A DNA stretch of 64,000 nt from CAYFPX01 sp964501915 (GCA_964501915.1 CAZCVP010000002.1:1-64000); one strand, 5' to 3'. Counted from the first letter of the stretch, positions 1 through 14,116 are shown. A program made the numbers and translations. The notes: generated from the sequence alone by a model not told the origin.

Positions 1-107
1 GCCATCGGAACCCGCCATCAGACCGTGGGATCACCAGCTTTTTACGAGGGCCTCATCCTTACATCGCGTCCGAGTCCAACGAACAGCCGTGATAGCGTCA
101 CAGCGCC

Positions 108-611
108 ATGCAATTCCAGGTCGTCCACCACTTCCCCGTCCCCGCCCGCCGCTACTGGGAAGCCACGGACACCCCCTCCTGCAACGCCGCCATCGACACC
201 GCGACGAAGATCGAGCGCGAGCTGCTCGAGGAGACCAGGCACCCCGGTCGCCGCGTCCAGAAGGTCCGCTCCGTGCCGGACCGCAAGCTCCCGGGCGTCG
301 TCGCCAGGGCCATCGGCACGGACCGGCTCGTCTTGATCCAGGACCAGGACTTCGACGACGAGCGCTTCGTGCTCAGCTTCCGGGCCACCCCGGAGGCCCG
401 CAGGGTCGCCGGCGCGGTCCGCTGCCAGGGCACCCTCACCGTCCGGGACCGCGGCGACGGCACCTGTGAACGTGTGGTCAAGGGGGAGATCTCGGTTGCG
501 ATCCCCCTGGTTGGGCGCAAGATCGAGAGACAGGTCGTCGACCAGCTCTGCGACGGCTACGAGAAGAACGCCCGGGCGATCACCTCCTGGTTGGAGGCGA
601 ACCCGGGCTGA
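108..611 (+). CDS. DUF2505-like (SRPBCC-fold) protein
   Basis: A 167-residue soluble protein with no signal peptide or membrane segment. The opening (MQFQVVHHFPVPARRYWEA), the central strand-rich part and the closing helix with GRKIERQVVDQL resemble DUF2505 proteins, which are predicted to have the START/SRPBCC hydrophobic-pocket fold. The ligand and role are unknown. The first 107 bases of the window contain no recognisable gene. The ATG at 108 is the first start in frame. It ends 11 bases before the CAP gene on the same strand, so the two may be co-transcribed. The family call rests on overall pattern and is moderate. Confidence 0.65.
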   Translation: MQFQVVHHFPVPARRYWEATDTPSCNAAIDTATKIERELLEETRHPGRRVQKVRSVPDRKLPGVVARAIGTDRLVLIQDQDFDDERFVLSFRATPEARRVAGAVRCQGTLTVRDRGDGTCERVVKGEISVAIPLVGRKIERQVVDQLCDGYEKNARAITSWLEANPG

Positions 612-622
612 GAGAGGCCTCC

Positions 623-1705
623 ATGATCCTGCTCGGAGCCGCACTCCCGACCGCGCTCGCCGGCTACGCCGATGTCGGCCCCGGCTTCGACGAGCTCAAC
701 GAAGGGGTGGAGCACAACACGCACTACCCGAGCCTCGAGGAGCGCGAGCTCCACATGTACACCAACATGGCCCGCGTGGAGCCCGAGGCCTTCGAGGCGC
801 TCTACAACCAGGGGGGCTGCAGCACCGACGTCTTCTCGCCCGACGAGCTGACACCCAAGAAGCCGGTCTACTTCAGCCGCGAGCTCAACGAGGCCGCCCG
901 CTACCACTGCCAGGACATGTCGGACAACAACTGGTTCGCCCACGAGTCCTCCGACGGCACCTCCTTCGGCGCCCGCACGGCTCGCTGGTACTCCGACTCC
1001 AGCATGGTCGGCGAGAACATCGCCGTGGGCTACCCCTCACCGCTGGCGACGGTCTTCAGCGGCTGGATGTGCTCCACCGAGGGCCACAGGGCCAACATCA
1101 TGAGCGGGTCCTGGAACGAGCTGGGCACCGGGGTCGTCAACGCCTACTACACCCAGGACTTCGGCGCCGGTACGCTCGACACCTCCATGAACATCGCGAT
1201 GGGCGTGCACAGCCCGCCGCTGCCGACCGCCGGCGACGAGGTGACCTTCTGGGCCGACTACGCCGGCCCGGGCCCCGACTCCATGGAGCTCGTCCTGACC
1301 GGCCAGGCCCACGCCATGGAGCTGGCCTACGGCGACGAGCAGAAGGGGGTCTGGGAGGTCGTGGTCGACTTCCCCGACGGCACCTTCCGCGGCGACGGCT
1401 GCGAGCAGTACTACTTCGTCTACACCGACTCCGAGGGCGTGGGCCGCTTCCCCGAGACCGGCAGCTACCGGGTCGGCCAGGCCTGCGACGACCCCTGGTA
1501 TGGCTGGAGCCCCTGGCAGTTCGGGGTGACCGGGCGCGACGACCTCAGCGACGAGGAGCTGACGGGGGACGTGGACATCACGGGCTCGGGCTGCGCGACG
1601 GCACCGGCCGGGGCGCTCCCCGGCGTCCTGTTCCTGCTCGGCGTGATGGCGATCCCGAGGCGACGACACTCCACCTGGGGCGCGACCCGAACGGCGCTAC
1701 CATGA
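623..1705 (+). CDS. Secreted CAP/SCP-domain protein with MYXO-CTERM-like tail
   Basis: A 360-residue exported protein. A short hydrophobic leader (MILLGAALPTALAGYA) is followed by a CAP (SCP/PR1) domain: LHMYTNMARVEPEAF, RELNEAARYHCQDM, FAHESSDGTSF, a GENIAVGY segment and the CAP signature GHRANIMSGSWNELGTG. A second beta-rich domain of about 130 residues follows. The C-terminus has Cys (GSGCATAP), a hydrophobic stretch (LPGVLFLLGVMAI) and PRRRH, the layout of myxobacterial C-terminal sorting tails, although here 14 residues follow the Arg cluster. The function of bacterial CAP proteins is mostly unknown; surface display is inferred. The stop overlaps an ATG at 1702 that is not in the frame of the next gene. 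Confidence 0.85.
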   Translation: MILLGAALPTALAGYADVGPGFDELNEGVEHNTHYPSLEERELHMYTNMARVEPEAFEALYNQGGCSTDVFSPDELTPKKPVYFSRELNEAARYHCQDMSDNNWFAHESSDGTSFGARTARWYSDSSMVGENIAVGYPSPLATVFSGWMCSTEGHRANIMSGSWNELGTGVVNAYYTQDFGAGTLDTSMNIAMGVHSPPLPTAGDEVTFWADYAGPGPDSMELVLTGQAHAMELAYGDEQKGVWEVVVDFPDGTFRGDGCEQYYFVYTDSEGVGRFPETGSYRVGQACDDPWYGWSPWQFGVTGRDDLSDEELTGDVDITGSGCATAPAGALPGVLFLLGVMAIPRRRHSTWGATRTALP

Positions 1706-1739
1706 GGGGGCTCGCCGGCACCGCCGGGAGGAGGACCCC

Positions 1740-2783
1740 CTGGCCATCCTGACGCTGATGCCGCTGCTCGCCGCCTGCGGTGGAGTCGACCTCGATGATC
1801 CCTTCCCCGAAGACACCGCGTCGACCATCGACACGGTGGACACCGGGGACACCCAGGACACCCAGGACACCCAGGACACCCAGGACACCGAGGACACCCA
1901 GGACACCCAGGACACCGGCTCCTACGACTGCGAGGTGCCCCTGGGGAGCTTGATCGCGCCGGCGGGCCCGGTACTCAACGGCCACGGCTACCATGGCCTG
2001 GCCTTCACCTCCGACGGCCTGATGCTCGGGAACGACTCGAACAACACGCTGATGCAGTGCGACTCGGAGGGAGCGGGGGGAGTGTTTCGACCCGGGCTGG
2101 GTCCGCTGGAGCAGCTCGCCACGCTGCCCGACGGCGACGTGGTGCTGTCGTCGGTCCAGACCGGCGACCTGCTGCGCCTCAACCCGGCCGGCGGCACCTC
2201 GGTGATCGCCTCCGGCATCCACTCCTACGGCGTGACCGTCGGTCCCGACGACAAGCTCTACGTGGTCTCTCGCCGCCAGGTCCTGCGCGTCGACCCCGAG
2301 ACCGGACAGCAGCAGCTGGTGGTGGAGCTGGGTCGCCGGCAGGGCACGCCCCGGGACATCGACTTCAGCCCCGACCACCGCCGGCTCTACGTGACCACCA
2401 TCTCCAACAACGGCGACCTGCTCTACCTGGAGCTGGACGACGACCTCGTGCCCCTGGGCGAGGAGCTGGAGACCTTCGCCACCGGGGTCGGGGGCGGCTG
2501 GATGGACGGGATCGCCGTCGACGTCTGCGGCAACCTCTACATCCCCGACTTCGTCACCCTGTCGCTGTGGATGGTGAGCCACGACGGGCAGGCCCTGCGG
2601 GCCTGGAGCCCGATGTCGGACAACCAGTACGGTCACGGCGCGGAGTGGGGCACGGGCGAGCACGGCTGGAACCGGACCAGCCTCTTCCTGCCCCAGCCCT
2701 ACGCCGGCAACACGGTGGTCGAGCTCGACGTCGGCTTCCCGGATCGGACCTGGACGGGAGAGGTGCTGAACGCGCCCTACTGA
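1740..2783 (+). CDS. SMP-30/NHL-like beta-propeller lipoprotein
   Basis: The lipobox LLAACG marks a lipoprotein. A linker of eight Asp-Thr-Gln-like triplets separates the anchor from a beta-propeller-like domain with repeats such as LPDGDVVLSSVQTGDLLRLN and VTVGPDDKLYVVSRRQVLRVD, as in SMP-30/gluconolaconase or NHL proteins. The first ATG (1758) would leave a signal peptide of only six residues before the Cys. A strong ribosome site, GGGAGGAGG at 1726-1734, lies six bases before the CTG at 1740, which yields a better leader (MAILTLMPLLAAC). CTG is therefore my preferred, though unproven, start. The 3' end overlaps the convergent nitrilase gene by seven bases. Confidence 0.75.
   Translation: MAILTLMPLLAACGGVDLDDPFPEDTASTIDTVDTGDTQDTQDTQDTQDTEDTQDTQDTGSYDCEVPLGSLIAPAGPVLNGHGYHGLAFTSDGLMLGNDSNNTLMQCDSEGAGGVFRPGLGPLEQLATLPDGDVVLSSVQTGDLLRLNPAGGTSVIASGIHSYGVTVGPDDKLYVVSRRQVLRVDPETGQQQLVVELGRRQGTPRDIDFSPDHRRLYVTTISNNGDLLYLELDDDLVPLGEELETFATGVGGGWMDGIAVDVCGNLYIPDFVTLSLWMVSHDGQALRAWSPMSDNQYGHGAEWGTGEHGWNRTSLFLPQPYAGNTVVELDVGFPDRTWTGEVLNAPY
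1848..1919 (+). repeat. Eight 9-bp tandem units encoding Asp-Thr-Gln linker
   Basis: Eight in-frame units of GACACCCAG, two of them variant (GACACCGAG and GACACCGGC), encode the acidic linker just after the lipobox of the propeller lipoprotein. The near identity of the units at DNA level suggests the copy number can change by slippage. Confidence 0.9.
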
Positions 2784-3496
2784 CCAGCGGTCTGCTCGGC
2801 TGTCCACACCCCGTCCCCCGTCTTCGGCGCCAGCGCTGCGGGCCACCCCCCCGGCCCCAGGATCGCCGACCGCCCATAGAAGGTGATGTGCCGGTCCCGA
2901 CCCCAGGTGTCGGCCGCCACCAGCCACCCCCGCCAACCGCCGAGGCGCCACCGCCAGTAGGGCAGGATGTCGTGGCCCTCCTCTACCCAGTTGGTGCAGA
3001 ACGCCACCACGTCCGTCCGGGTCCAGCGGAGGTGCCTCACGAAGCGGTCGTCGTTCAGGTCCATGCAGATGCCGACCGTCATGCGACCCACGGGGGTCTC
3101 GAAGACCGGCCTCCGCCGCCCCGCCCGGGCCCAGGTCAGGTCGGTCTCGTAGAGCAGCACCTTGCGGTAGCAGTCGACCAGGCGCCCCTGGTGGTCGATC
3201 ACCAGGGCGCTGTTGTAGAGCCCGTCCTCGGCCCGCTCCGGGAAACCGGCCACGACCCAGGCCCCGTGGCTCCGGGCCACGGTCGCCAGCGCCCGGAAGG
3301 TCGGTCCCTCCGCCGGCTCGCAGTGGGGGCCGATCTCCTCGGCGGAGTCCCAGACGTACCCGGAGGTCGCCAGCTCCGGCGCCACGATGAGCTGTGCACC
3401 GGCGCGACCCGCCTCGTCGACCAGCTCCGCCAGCGCGGCCCGCGCCGCCACCGTGTCCCCCTTGGGAGGACGGAACTGGATCGCGGCCAGGGTCAC
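2777..3496 (-). CDS. Nitrilase-family carbon-nitrogen hydrolase
   Basis: A 239-residue cytosolic hydrolase of the nitrilase/omega-amidase superfamily, which cleaves amides or nitriles through a covalent thioester. All three catalytic residues are visible: Glu41 in LIVAPELATSGY, Lys112 in CYRKVLLYETD and Cys144 in VGICMDLNDD. The open frame extends further upstream, but the family homology begins at VTLAAIQF. Its GTG (3496-3494) overlaps the upstream stop as GTGA, so translation is probably coupled to the Sel1-like gene. The substrate cannot be read from sequence. The 3' end overlaps the convergent lipoprotein gene by seven bases. Confidence 0.88.
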   Translation of the reverse strand: MTLAAIQFRPPKGDTVAARAALAELVDEAGRAGAQLIVAPELATSGYVWDSAEEIGPHCEPAEGPTFRALATVARSHGAWVVAGFPERAEDGLYNSALVIDHQGRLVDCYRKVLLYETDLTWARAGRRRPVFETPVGRMTVGICMDLNDDRFVRHLRWTRTDVVAFCTNWVEEGHDILPYWRWRLGGWRGWLVAADTWGRDRHITFYGRSAILGPGGWPAALAPKTGDGVWTAEQTAGQ

Positions 3497-4149
3497 CTGC
3501 AGCGCTGCTTGACCGCCTTGCAGGTGGCTTCGCTGCCCTTCTCGCAGCCGCGTCGCATCCACTCGCAAGCCCGCGTGCGGTCCTTGGTGACGCCGTAGCC
3601 GTTGAGGTAGTACCACCCGGCGACCAGGCACGCACCGGGCACAGCCTTCTCGCCCGAGCGCTCCCCGCGGACCGTGCCACGGCACTGCTCCAGGTAGATC
3701 GTGCGCCGGCCCGTCCAGGTGAGCACGTCGGTGCCCAGGAAGCTCTCCAGGTGACGGCAGCCCCGCTCCTGTCCGCCGTCGCAGGCCCGCTTGAAATTCG
3801 CCTCCGCCTTGCTGGGATCGGTCGGGTCGCCGGGACCGAGGCCCATCTGCAGCACGCCCACCTCGATGCAGGCCCCCAGCTCACCCCCGTCGCAGGCCCT
3901 GTCGAAGAGCTTCATCGCGTCCGCGGGGCGCTCCCGCTTCCAGCGCAGCCCGAGGGCCATGCACAGCTCGAGCTTGCCGTCGGCACACTTGACCAGGCTG
4001 CACTGGTCCTGGTCGTGGTCCTCCTGGCAGGCACGGGTGGCCTCTTCCTTCTCGGCGCGGGTGAGCATGCCGGCGAAGGCGCTGGCGCCGGTGAGGGCGA
4101 GGATCAGCAGGAGGCAGGAGAAGCGCTTCACGTTCCACACGCCGAACAC
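3493..4149 (-). CDS. Secreted Sel1-like, Cys-rich repeat protein
   Basis: A 218-residue exported protein. The leader (VKRFSCLLLILALTGASAFA) is followed by three or four TPR/Sel1-like helical repeats with paired cysteines, for example KLFDRACDGGELGACIEVG, NFKRACDGGQERGCRH and CEWMRRGCEKGSEATC. Such Cys-bridged repeats usually bind proteins in the periplasm or at the surface. The start is either ATG 4149 or GTG 4131; the GTG gives a more typical signal peptide with a basic N-region, but no clear ribosome site decides it. It is the first gene of a pair with the nitrilase and diverges from uvrA across 59 bases. Confidence 0.7.
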   Translation of the reverse strand: MFGVWNVKRFSCLLLILALTGASAFAGMLTRAEKEEATRACQEDHDQDQCSLVKCADGKLELCMALGLRWKRERPADAMKLFDRACDGGELGACIEVGVLQMGLGPGDPTDPSKAEANFKRACDGGQERGCRHLESFLGTDVLTWTGRRTIYLEQCRGTVRGERSGEKAVPGACLVAGWYYLNGYGVTKDRTRACEWMRRGCEKGSEATCKAVKQRCR

Positions 4150-4200
4150 GCTAACGCACGGACAGGATCCGTCCGAGCCTGCGCCGGGCGGGGCGTTAGC
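4150..4200. promoter_or_regulatory. Inverted repeat in the uvrA divergent intergenic region
   Basis: Perfect 8-base arms GCTAACGC (4150-4157) and GCGTTAGC (4193-4200) bracket the 59-base space between the Sel1-like gene and uvrA. A near-palindrome CGGACAGGATCCGTCCG lies between them (4159-4175). It could be an operator acting on both genes. It does not resemble the LexA sites I know. Confidence 0.35.
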
Positions 4201-4208
4201 CCTGGCGC

Positions 4209-9893
<5,685 letters not shown>

Positions 9894-9951
9894 TCGGAAG
9901 CGGGGATCCGAGCGCGGTATCATCCAGCCGCTCGCCAGCCTGAGGCCCAAG

Positions 9952-11223
9952 ATGAGCAAGCCCGTTGACCCAGATGGCCTGGACGGCCTCTTCCCTCCCA
10001 AGCGCGAGGGCAACCAGCGCCCCGCACAGGTCCGAGTCGGCGGTCCGCCGGCCGTGGACACGGGAGAATTCGACGACGAGGACACCACGAATGTCCGGCC
10101 CTCTCCGGGCAGCCCCTCCGACTGGGACGACAGCCCCACCGCCCCCGGGGTGCCCAAGGTCGCCCAGTCGACCCGCCAGCTCGCCCAGACCACGACCCCC
10201 CAGGAGGACTCGGAAGACTCCAACATCCAGCTCATGATCGAGCCCACCTCGGCCAAGCTCCAGAGCACGGACGCCGGACACGTCCAAGCCCGGGTCCAGC
10301 TCGAGCCACCCAAGCCCCAGCCGCCGCCGCGGGAGGACTACCACGACGCCGCGCCCAAGGGGGGCTCCAAGGTACCCCTGGTGGCCGCGCTCATCGCCCT
10401 GCTGGCCATCGCCGGCTTCGGGGTGACCCAGCTCGGCGGCGACGCGGACACGCCACCGCCCACCGTCACCGAGCCCCTGGTTCCGACCACGCCCGAGCCG
10501 GCGGCGGTGGCCGACGCCGAGGACGCCGCGGCACCGGAGGCCGACCCGGCCGCCGAGGCCGCGACGGAAGACCCGGCCGCTGCGGAGGCGGAGGCCGAGG
10601 CCCAGGCAGCCGCCGAAGCCGAGGCCGCCCGCAAGGCGGAGGCCGAGGCCCAGGCCGCTGCCGAGGCCGCCCGCGAGGCGGAGGCCGAGGCCCAGGCAGC
10701 CGCCGAAGCCGAGGCCGCCCGCAAGGCCGAGGCCGAGGCCGCCCGCAAGGCCGAGGCCGAAGCCGCCCGCAAGGCCGAGGCCGCCCGCAAGGCCGAAGCC
10801 GAAGCGGCCCGCAAGGCCGAGGCCGAGGCCGCCCGCAAGGCCGAAGCCGAAGCCGCCCGCAAGGCCGAGGCCCGCCGCGCCGCGGCCAGCTCCTCGGCCT
10901 CCCCGGCGCCGGTGGCCTTCGACTACGACGACTCCACCCCCGTCGTGGTCTCCAGCGCCGCCCTCTCCAGCCTGGTGGCCCAGCTCCGTCGGAGCGAAGG
11001 GACCATCGTGGTCGAGGGGCACACCTGCAGCCTGGGCCACCCCGCCTACAACGTCCACCTGGGCTACGAGCGCGCGAGGGCCGTGCGCGACATGCTGGCC
11101 GACGCGGGCGTGCCTCGCTGGCGGATCAAGGTGGCCAGCGCAGGCGACACAGAGCCCATCGCGTCCAACGACACCGCGTCTGGCCGTCGCCAGAACCGCC
11201 GGGTCGAGATCGAGATCCAGTAA
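9952..11223 (+). CDS. TolA-like coil with OmpA/Pal peptidoglycan-binding domain
   Basis: A 423-residue inner-membrane protein. The N-terminal 140 residues are polar and disordered and lie in the cytoplasm if the single membrane segment (VPLVAALIALLAIAGFG, about 141-158) is oriented N-in. An Ala/Glu/Lys/Arg-rich run of about 100 residues (EAARKAEAEAARKAE pattern) should form a long periplasmic helix, as in TolA. The C-terminus is an OmpA-like domain (TIVVEGHTCSLG, ERARAVRDMLADAGV, GRRQNRRVEIEI) that would bind peptidoglycan. It probably links membrane to wall, but the partner is unknown. The start ATG at 9952 is chosen because homology and charge pattern begin there. Confidence 0.75.
   Translation: MSKPVDPDGLDGLFPPKREGNQRPAQVRVGGPPAVDTGEFDDEDTTNVRPSPGSPSDWDDSPTAPGVPKVAQSTRQLAQTTTPQEDSEDSNIQLMIEPTSAKLQSTDAGHVQARVQLEPPKPQPPPREDYHDAAPKGGSKVPLVAALIALLAIAGFGVTQLGGDADTPPPTVTEPLVPTTPEPAAVADAEDAAAPEADPAAEAATEDPAAAEAEAEAQAAAEAEAARKAEAEAQAAAEAAREAEAEAQAAAEAEAARKAEAEAARKAEAEAARKAEAARKAEAEAARKAEAEAARKAEAEAARKAEARRAAASSSASPAPVAFDYDDSTPVVVSSAALSSLVAQLRRSEGTIVVEGHTCSLGHPAYNVHLGYERARAVRDMLADAGVPRWRIKVASAGDTEPIASNDTASGRRQNRRVEIEIQ
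10585..10872 (+). repeat. Low-complexity GCC-GAG-GCC-GCC-CGC-AAG repeat tract
   Basis: Imperfect short tandem units encoding Ala-Glu-Ala-Ala-Arg-Lys within the TolA-like protein. Repetition at DNA level makes length variation and assembly collapse possible. Confidence 0.85.
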
Positions 11224-11246
11224 GCTTCGAGCTGGGAGGACCCTCC

Positions 11247-11672
11247 ATGAGCTGGCTGGCCGAAGCCCTCGATGATCTGCGGGAAGCATCCCGGCGCCAC
11301 GCCGTCATGGTCGGCGAGAACTCCAGTGAGCAGGACCGCGAGCAGGTGGCGGCCGAGCTGAGCGAGGGGGTCATCCAGGTCGTCCAACAGCTCGGGCGCC
11401 TGGAGGGGGTCACCGCAGCCTTCGCCTGCCAGGGCGACAGCGTCGTCGAAAAAGAGGGCTTCGTGCCCGACTTCGACAACCTGGCCAGCACCACGCGCTC
11501 CCTGCGCATCGGTCTCGACGTGGCCTCCGAGACCTTCCGCCTGGGAGGCCTGGGCCAGACCGTGCTCGTGGGCGGCGAGCACAAGCTCGCCGTGATGACC
11601 ATCGGGGACATCACCCTCGGGGTGCTCACGCCCGCGGGCGTCTCCCTCGCCCAGGCGATGAGTCTCAGCTAG
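11247..11672 (+). CDS. Roadblock/LC7-like domain protein
   Basis: A 141-residue soluble protein. After an N-terminal helix, the sequence LGRLEGVTAAFACQGDSVVEK, then NLASTTRSLRIGLDVASETFRLGG, QTVLVGGEHKLAVMTIGDITLGVLTP follows the alternating strand-helix layout of roadblock/LC7 domains. In myxobacteria such proteins regulate small Ras-like GTPases (MglB type), but no GTPase gene is seen nearby. A ribosome site (GGGAGGA) precedes the ATG. It lies 23 bases after the TolA/OmpA-like gene, which suggests an operon. The family call is moderate. Confidence 0.6.
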   Translation: MSWLAEALDDLREASRRHAVMVGENSSEQDREQVAAELSEGVIQVVQQLGRLEGVTAAFACQGDSVVEKEGFVPDFDNLASTTRSLRIGLDVASETFRLGGLGQTVLVGGEHKLAVMTIGDITLGVLTPAGVSLAQAMSLS

Positions 11673-11676
11673 TCCG

Positions 11677-12858
11677 ATGCCCGATCCGGGCCAGCGAGAC
11701 CGACTCGAGATCGATCCCGAGATCCGGTTCTCCTGCTCCGCCTGCGCCCGCTGCTGTACCTCGGCCTGGCAGATCCTGATGCCCGAGGAGAAGAAGCTCG
11801 AGCTCGAAGCTCGTCCCTGGGCGGAGATCGGACGGGACCCGAGCGGGCTCTTCGTCCAGGCCCCCGGCGGGCTCTGGGCCTTCCGCCGGGACCCCGGTGC
11901 GACCCACTGCGTCCTGCTCGGCGAGGACAGGCTCTGTGACCTCCACCGTCACTGGGGCGCGGAGTCCAAGCCCGGGATGTGCCAGCGCTTCCCGATGCTG
12001 AGCGTCCAGTCCGCGGAGCGTGTCTGGGTCAGCGCCAACTACGGGTGCAAGGCGATCCAGGAGGGGCACGGCCCTCCCCTCGGCGAGCAGGGCGATGAGC
12101 TCGCCGCCACCTTCGCCTCCGAGCTGGACGCCACCCGGCCCGACGCGGACATCGGCTACCCGGTCGCCCCCGGTCGGGTCCTCGGCAGCGAGGAGCTGGC
12201 CGAGCGGGTGGAGGCCCTGGTGGCTTCGCTGGGCGACGGCTTCTTCGGCGCCCTGTCGACCCTGGCCTGCTTCGCGGCGCAGCGCGAGGAGGTCCCCGCC
12301 GTGCCGCCTCGCCGCCCGGAGTCCCCGGCCCAGGCTTCGGCCCCGCTGCGCTACGCCTTCGCGCTCTCCCTCTACTCCGACGTGATCGACGCCAGCAGCC
12401 TCTGGGACCGCGTGAAGGGGGTCTGGACCCTGCCGCGGCTGCTCGGCTTCCGCCACCGCTACACCAGCCGCCTCACCGGCCTGTCCGTGGACATGGCCTC
12501 GGTCTTCCACCACCCCGGTCACCTCGACGCCGCGTCCCACCGCACCCTGCTGGGCTGGCTGCGAGCCAGGCTTCGGGGCCGCTCGCCGCTGAAGGACACC
12601 CCACACTTCGCGGCGGGCGTGACCCGCCTGCTGCTCCACGCGGACGCGGTGCTCTACTTCGCCCGCGCCGCCGCCGAAGGCCGGGACATCGAGCACGCCG
12701 ATGTGCTGCTGGGGCTGACGGCCGTGGAGCTCTTCATCGCCAACCAGCAGGTCCTGACCACCCTGGCACGCATCGATCCGCGGCTGCCCCGCTTCTGGCA
12801 GGACCCGGCCGTGGCCCTGGGTGCCGCCGCGCTCTTCGCGCCGGTTCAACCCACGTAG
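11677..12858 (+). CDS. YkgJ-family cysteine-cluster protein
   Basis: A 393-residue protein. The N-terminus has the CxxCxxCC cluster of YkgJ/FliB-like proteins (FSCSACARCCTSAW, Cys20, 23, 26 and 27), followed by LCDLHRHWG and KPGMCQRFPMLS with further Cys. The cluster is thought to bind zinc or iron-sulfur; the biochemical role is unknown. The C-terminal two thirds are helical and unassigned. It begins four bases after the roadblock-like stop, so it is likely co-transcribed. Its 3' end overlaps the convergent kinase gene by 13 bases. Confidence 0.8.
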   Translation: MPDPGQRDRLEIDPEIRFSCSACARCCTSAWQILMPEEKKLELEARPWAEIGRDPSGLFVQAPGGLWAFRRDPGATHCVLLGEDRLCDLHRHWGAESKPGMCQRFPMLSVQSAERVWVSANYGCKAIQEGHGPPLGEQGDELAATFASELDATRPDADIGYPVAPGRVLGSEELAERVEALVASLGDGFFGALSTLACFAAQREEVPAVPPRRPESPAQASAPLRYAFALSLYSDVIDASSLWDRVKGVWTLPRLLGFRHRYTSRLTGLSVDMASVFHHPGHLDAASHRTLLGWLRARLRGRSPLKDTPHFAAGVTRLLLHADAVLYFARAAAEGRDIEHADVLLGLTAVELFIANQQVLTTLARIDPRLPRFWQDPAVALGAAALFAPVQPT

Positions 12859-13682
12859 CGCCGCACCACGCCGTCCACCTGGCCCCCATAGCCCCCGCCG
12901 AACAGGTTCACGTGGACCAGCAGCGGGTAGAGCTGGTAGAGCCCCCGTCGCTCCGTCGCACCGTCCTCCAGCGGCAGGGCCTCCTGGTAGCTCGCCCAGG
13001 TCTCTCGGGGGAAGCCACCGAAGAGCGCCATCATGGCCAGGTCGACCTCCCGGTCACCCCGGTAGGCGGCGGGGTCGTAGATGGCGGGTCCACCGGTGGT
13101 CGGCATCCAGTTGCCTCCCCAGAGGTCCCCGTGCAGCAAGGCCAGGGGCGGTTCGGCCGGCAGCCAGCGGTCGAGCCGCTCGAGCAGGTGGTCCAGTCTC
13201 CGCAGCGAGCCACCTCGGAGCGCTCCGCTCCGGGCGGCGAGGTCCCGCTGAGCCCCCAGCCGGGCCTCGCGCCAGAAGTCGACCCAGCTCTCCCGGGGGC
13301 TGTTGTGCTGCTCCAGTGTCCCGACCCAGTTGTCCCCCGCGAAGCCGTGGGGGCCGGGTCCGGCCCGATGCAGCCGCGCCAGGGCGAGGCCCAGGTCACG
13401 GCCCTGGCCGCGGGCCGGCTCCAGCCACTCCAGGGCCAGGAAGTCCTCCCCGACCCCCAGCACCTCCGGCACCCGGGGGCCCCCGGCCGCTGCCAGCGCC
13501 ACGAGCCCCTCGGCCTCCGCCACGAACATGCCCGCCGGGGCAGCGCGGTGGAACTTCAGGAAGACCCGCCCCTGGTCGGTCTCCAGGCAGGCGGCCTGGT
13601 TGATGTCCCCGCCCGCCATCCGGCTGTGCCCGACGATCGACGCACCGAGGACCCGTCCGACCCGCTCCAGCAGCTCCGTCAC
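12846..13682 (-). CDS. Fructosamine kinase family protein
   Basis: A protein-kinase-like small-molecule kinase of about 278 residues. Family landmarks are MAGGDINQAACLETDQGRVFLKFH (nucleotide-binding sheet and Lys), FLALEWLE (hinge), LLHGDLWGGNW (catalytic loop Asp) and IYDPAAYRGDREVDLAMMALFGG (metal-binding Asp and the fructosamine-kinase signature). Family members phosphorylate ketoamine sugars on glycated proteins or metabolites for repair. The GTG at 13682 overlaps the upstream stop as GTGA; an in-frame ATG at 13700 is also possible. The upstream partner is a flavodoxin-like gene. Confidence 0.85.
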   Translation of the reverse strand: MTELLERVGRVLGASIVGHSRMAGGDINQAACLETDQGRVFLKFHRAAPAGMFVAEAEGLVALAAAGGPRVPEVLGVGEDFLALEWLEPARGQGRDLGLALARLHRAGPGPHGFAGDNWVGTLEQHNSPRESWVDFWREARLGAQRDLAARSGALRGGSLRRLDHLLERLDRWLPAEPPLALLHGDLWGGNWMPTTGGPAIYDPAAYRGDREVDLAMMALFGGFPRETWASYQEALPLEDGATERRGLYQLYPLLVHVNLFGGGYGGQVDGVVRRYVG

Positions 13683-14116
13683 CGGATGCGGACCATGCAC
13701 TCCGCGGGGATCACGTGCTCACGGAGGGCCGGCCGCCACAGGGAGTAGGCGTGGCCGGCGATGACCTCGCCGCCGAGATCCAGGACCCGCTCCGCGAAGG
13801 TCTCGAGGCAGGTCCCTGGACGCAGGTCGTAGACGCAGAAGATGGCTGTGCGGACCTCGTCGAGGTCCTCGAGCAGCTCCAGGAAGGCCTCGACCCGGTC
13901 GGTGGGGCCGTCCGGTGAGAGCCCGGAGGCCGGTGTGCCGAGCACCAGCCCGTCGTAGGACGCGAGGTCGACGACGGGAGCCTGGCCGTCGAGCACCAGG
14001 GTGTCGACGGTGAAGGCACGGTGCTCGAGCATCTCTCGCATCCGCGAGACCACGCGACCGCAGTAGCCCCGCTGGTTGTCATAGACGAGGAGCAGCTTCA
14101 GCGGCGTGAACGGCAT
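13679..14116 (-). CDS. Flavodoxin-like protein
   Basis: A 145-residue protein with a flavodoxin-like fold: LKLLLVYDNQRGYCGRVVSRM (first strand and phosphate-binding loop), ASYDGLVLGTPASGL (second loop) and RTAIFCVYDLRPGTCLETFAERVLDLGGEVI. These elements suggest FMN binding, although the first loop lacks the usual Ser/Thr run, so binding is uncertain. It is the first gene of a coupled pair with the fructosamine-kinase-like gene and diverges from the GYF-domain gene. Confidence 0.65.
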   Translation of the reverse strand: MPFTPLKLLLVYDNQRGYCGRVVSRMREMLEHRAFTVDTLVLDGQAPVVDLASYDGLVLGTPASGLSPDGPTDRVEAFLELLEDLDEVRTAIFCVYDLRPGTCLETFAERVLDLGGEVIAGHAYSLWRPALREHVIPAECMVRIR

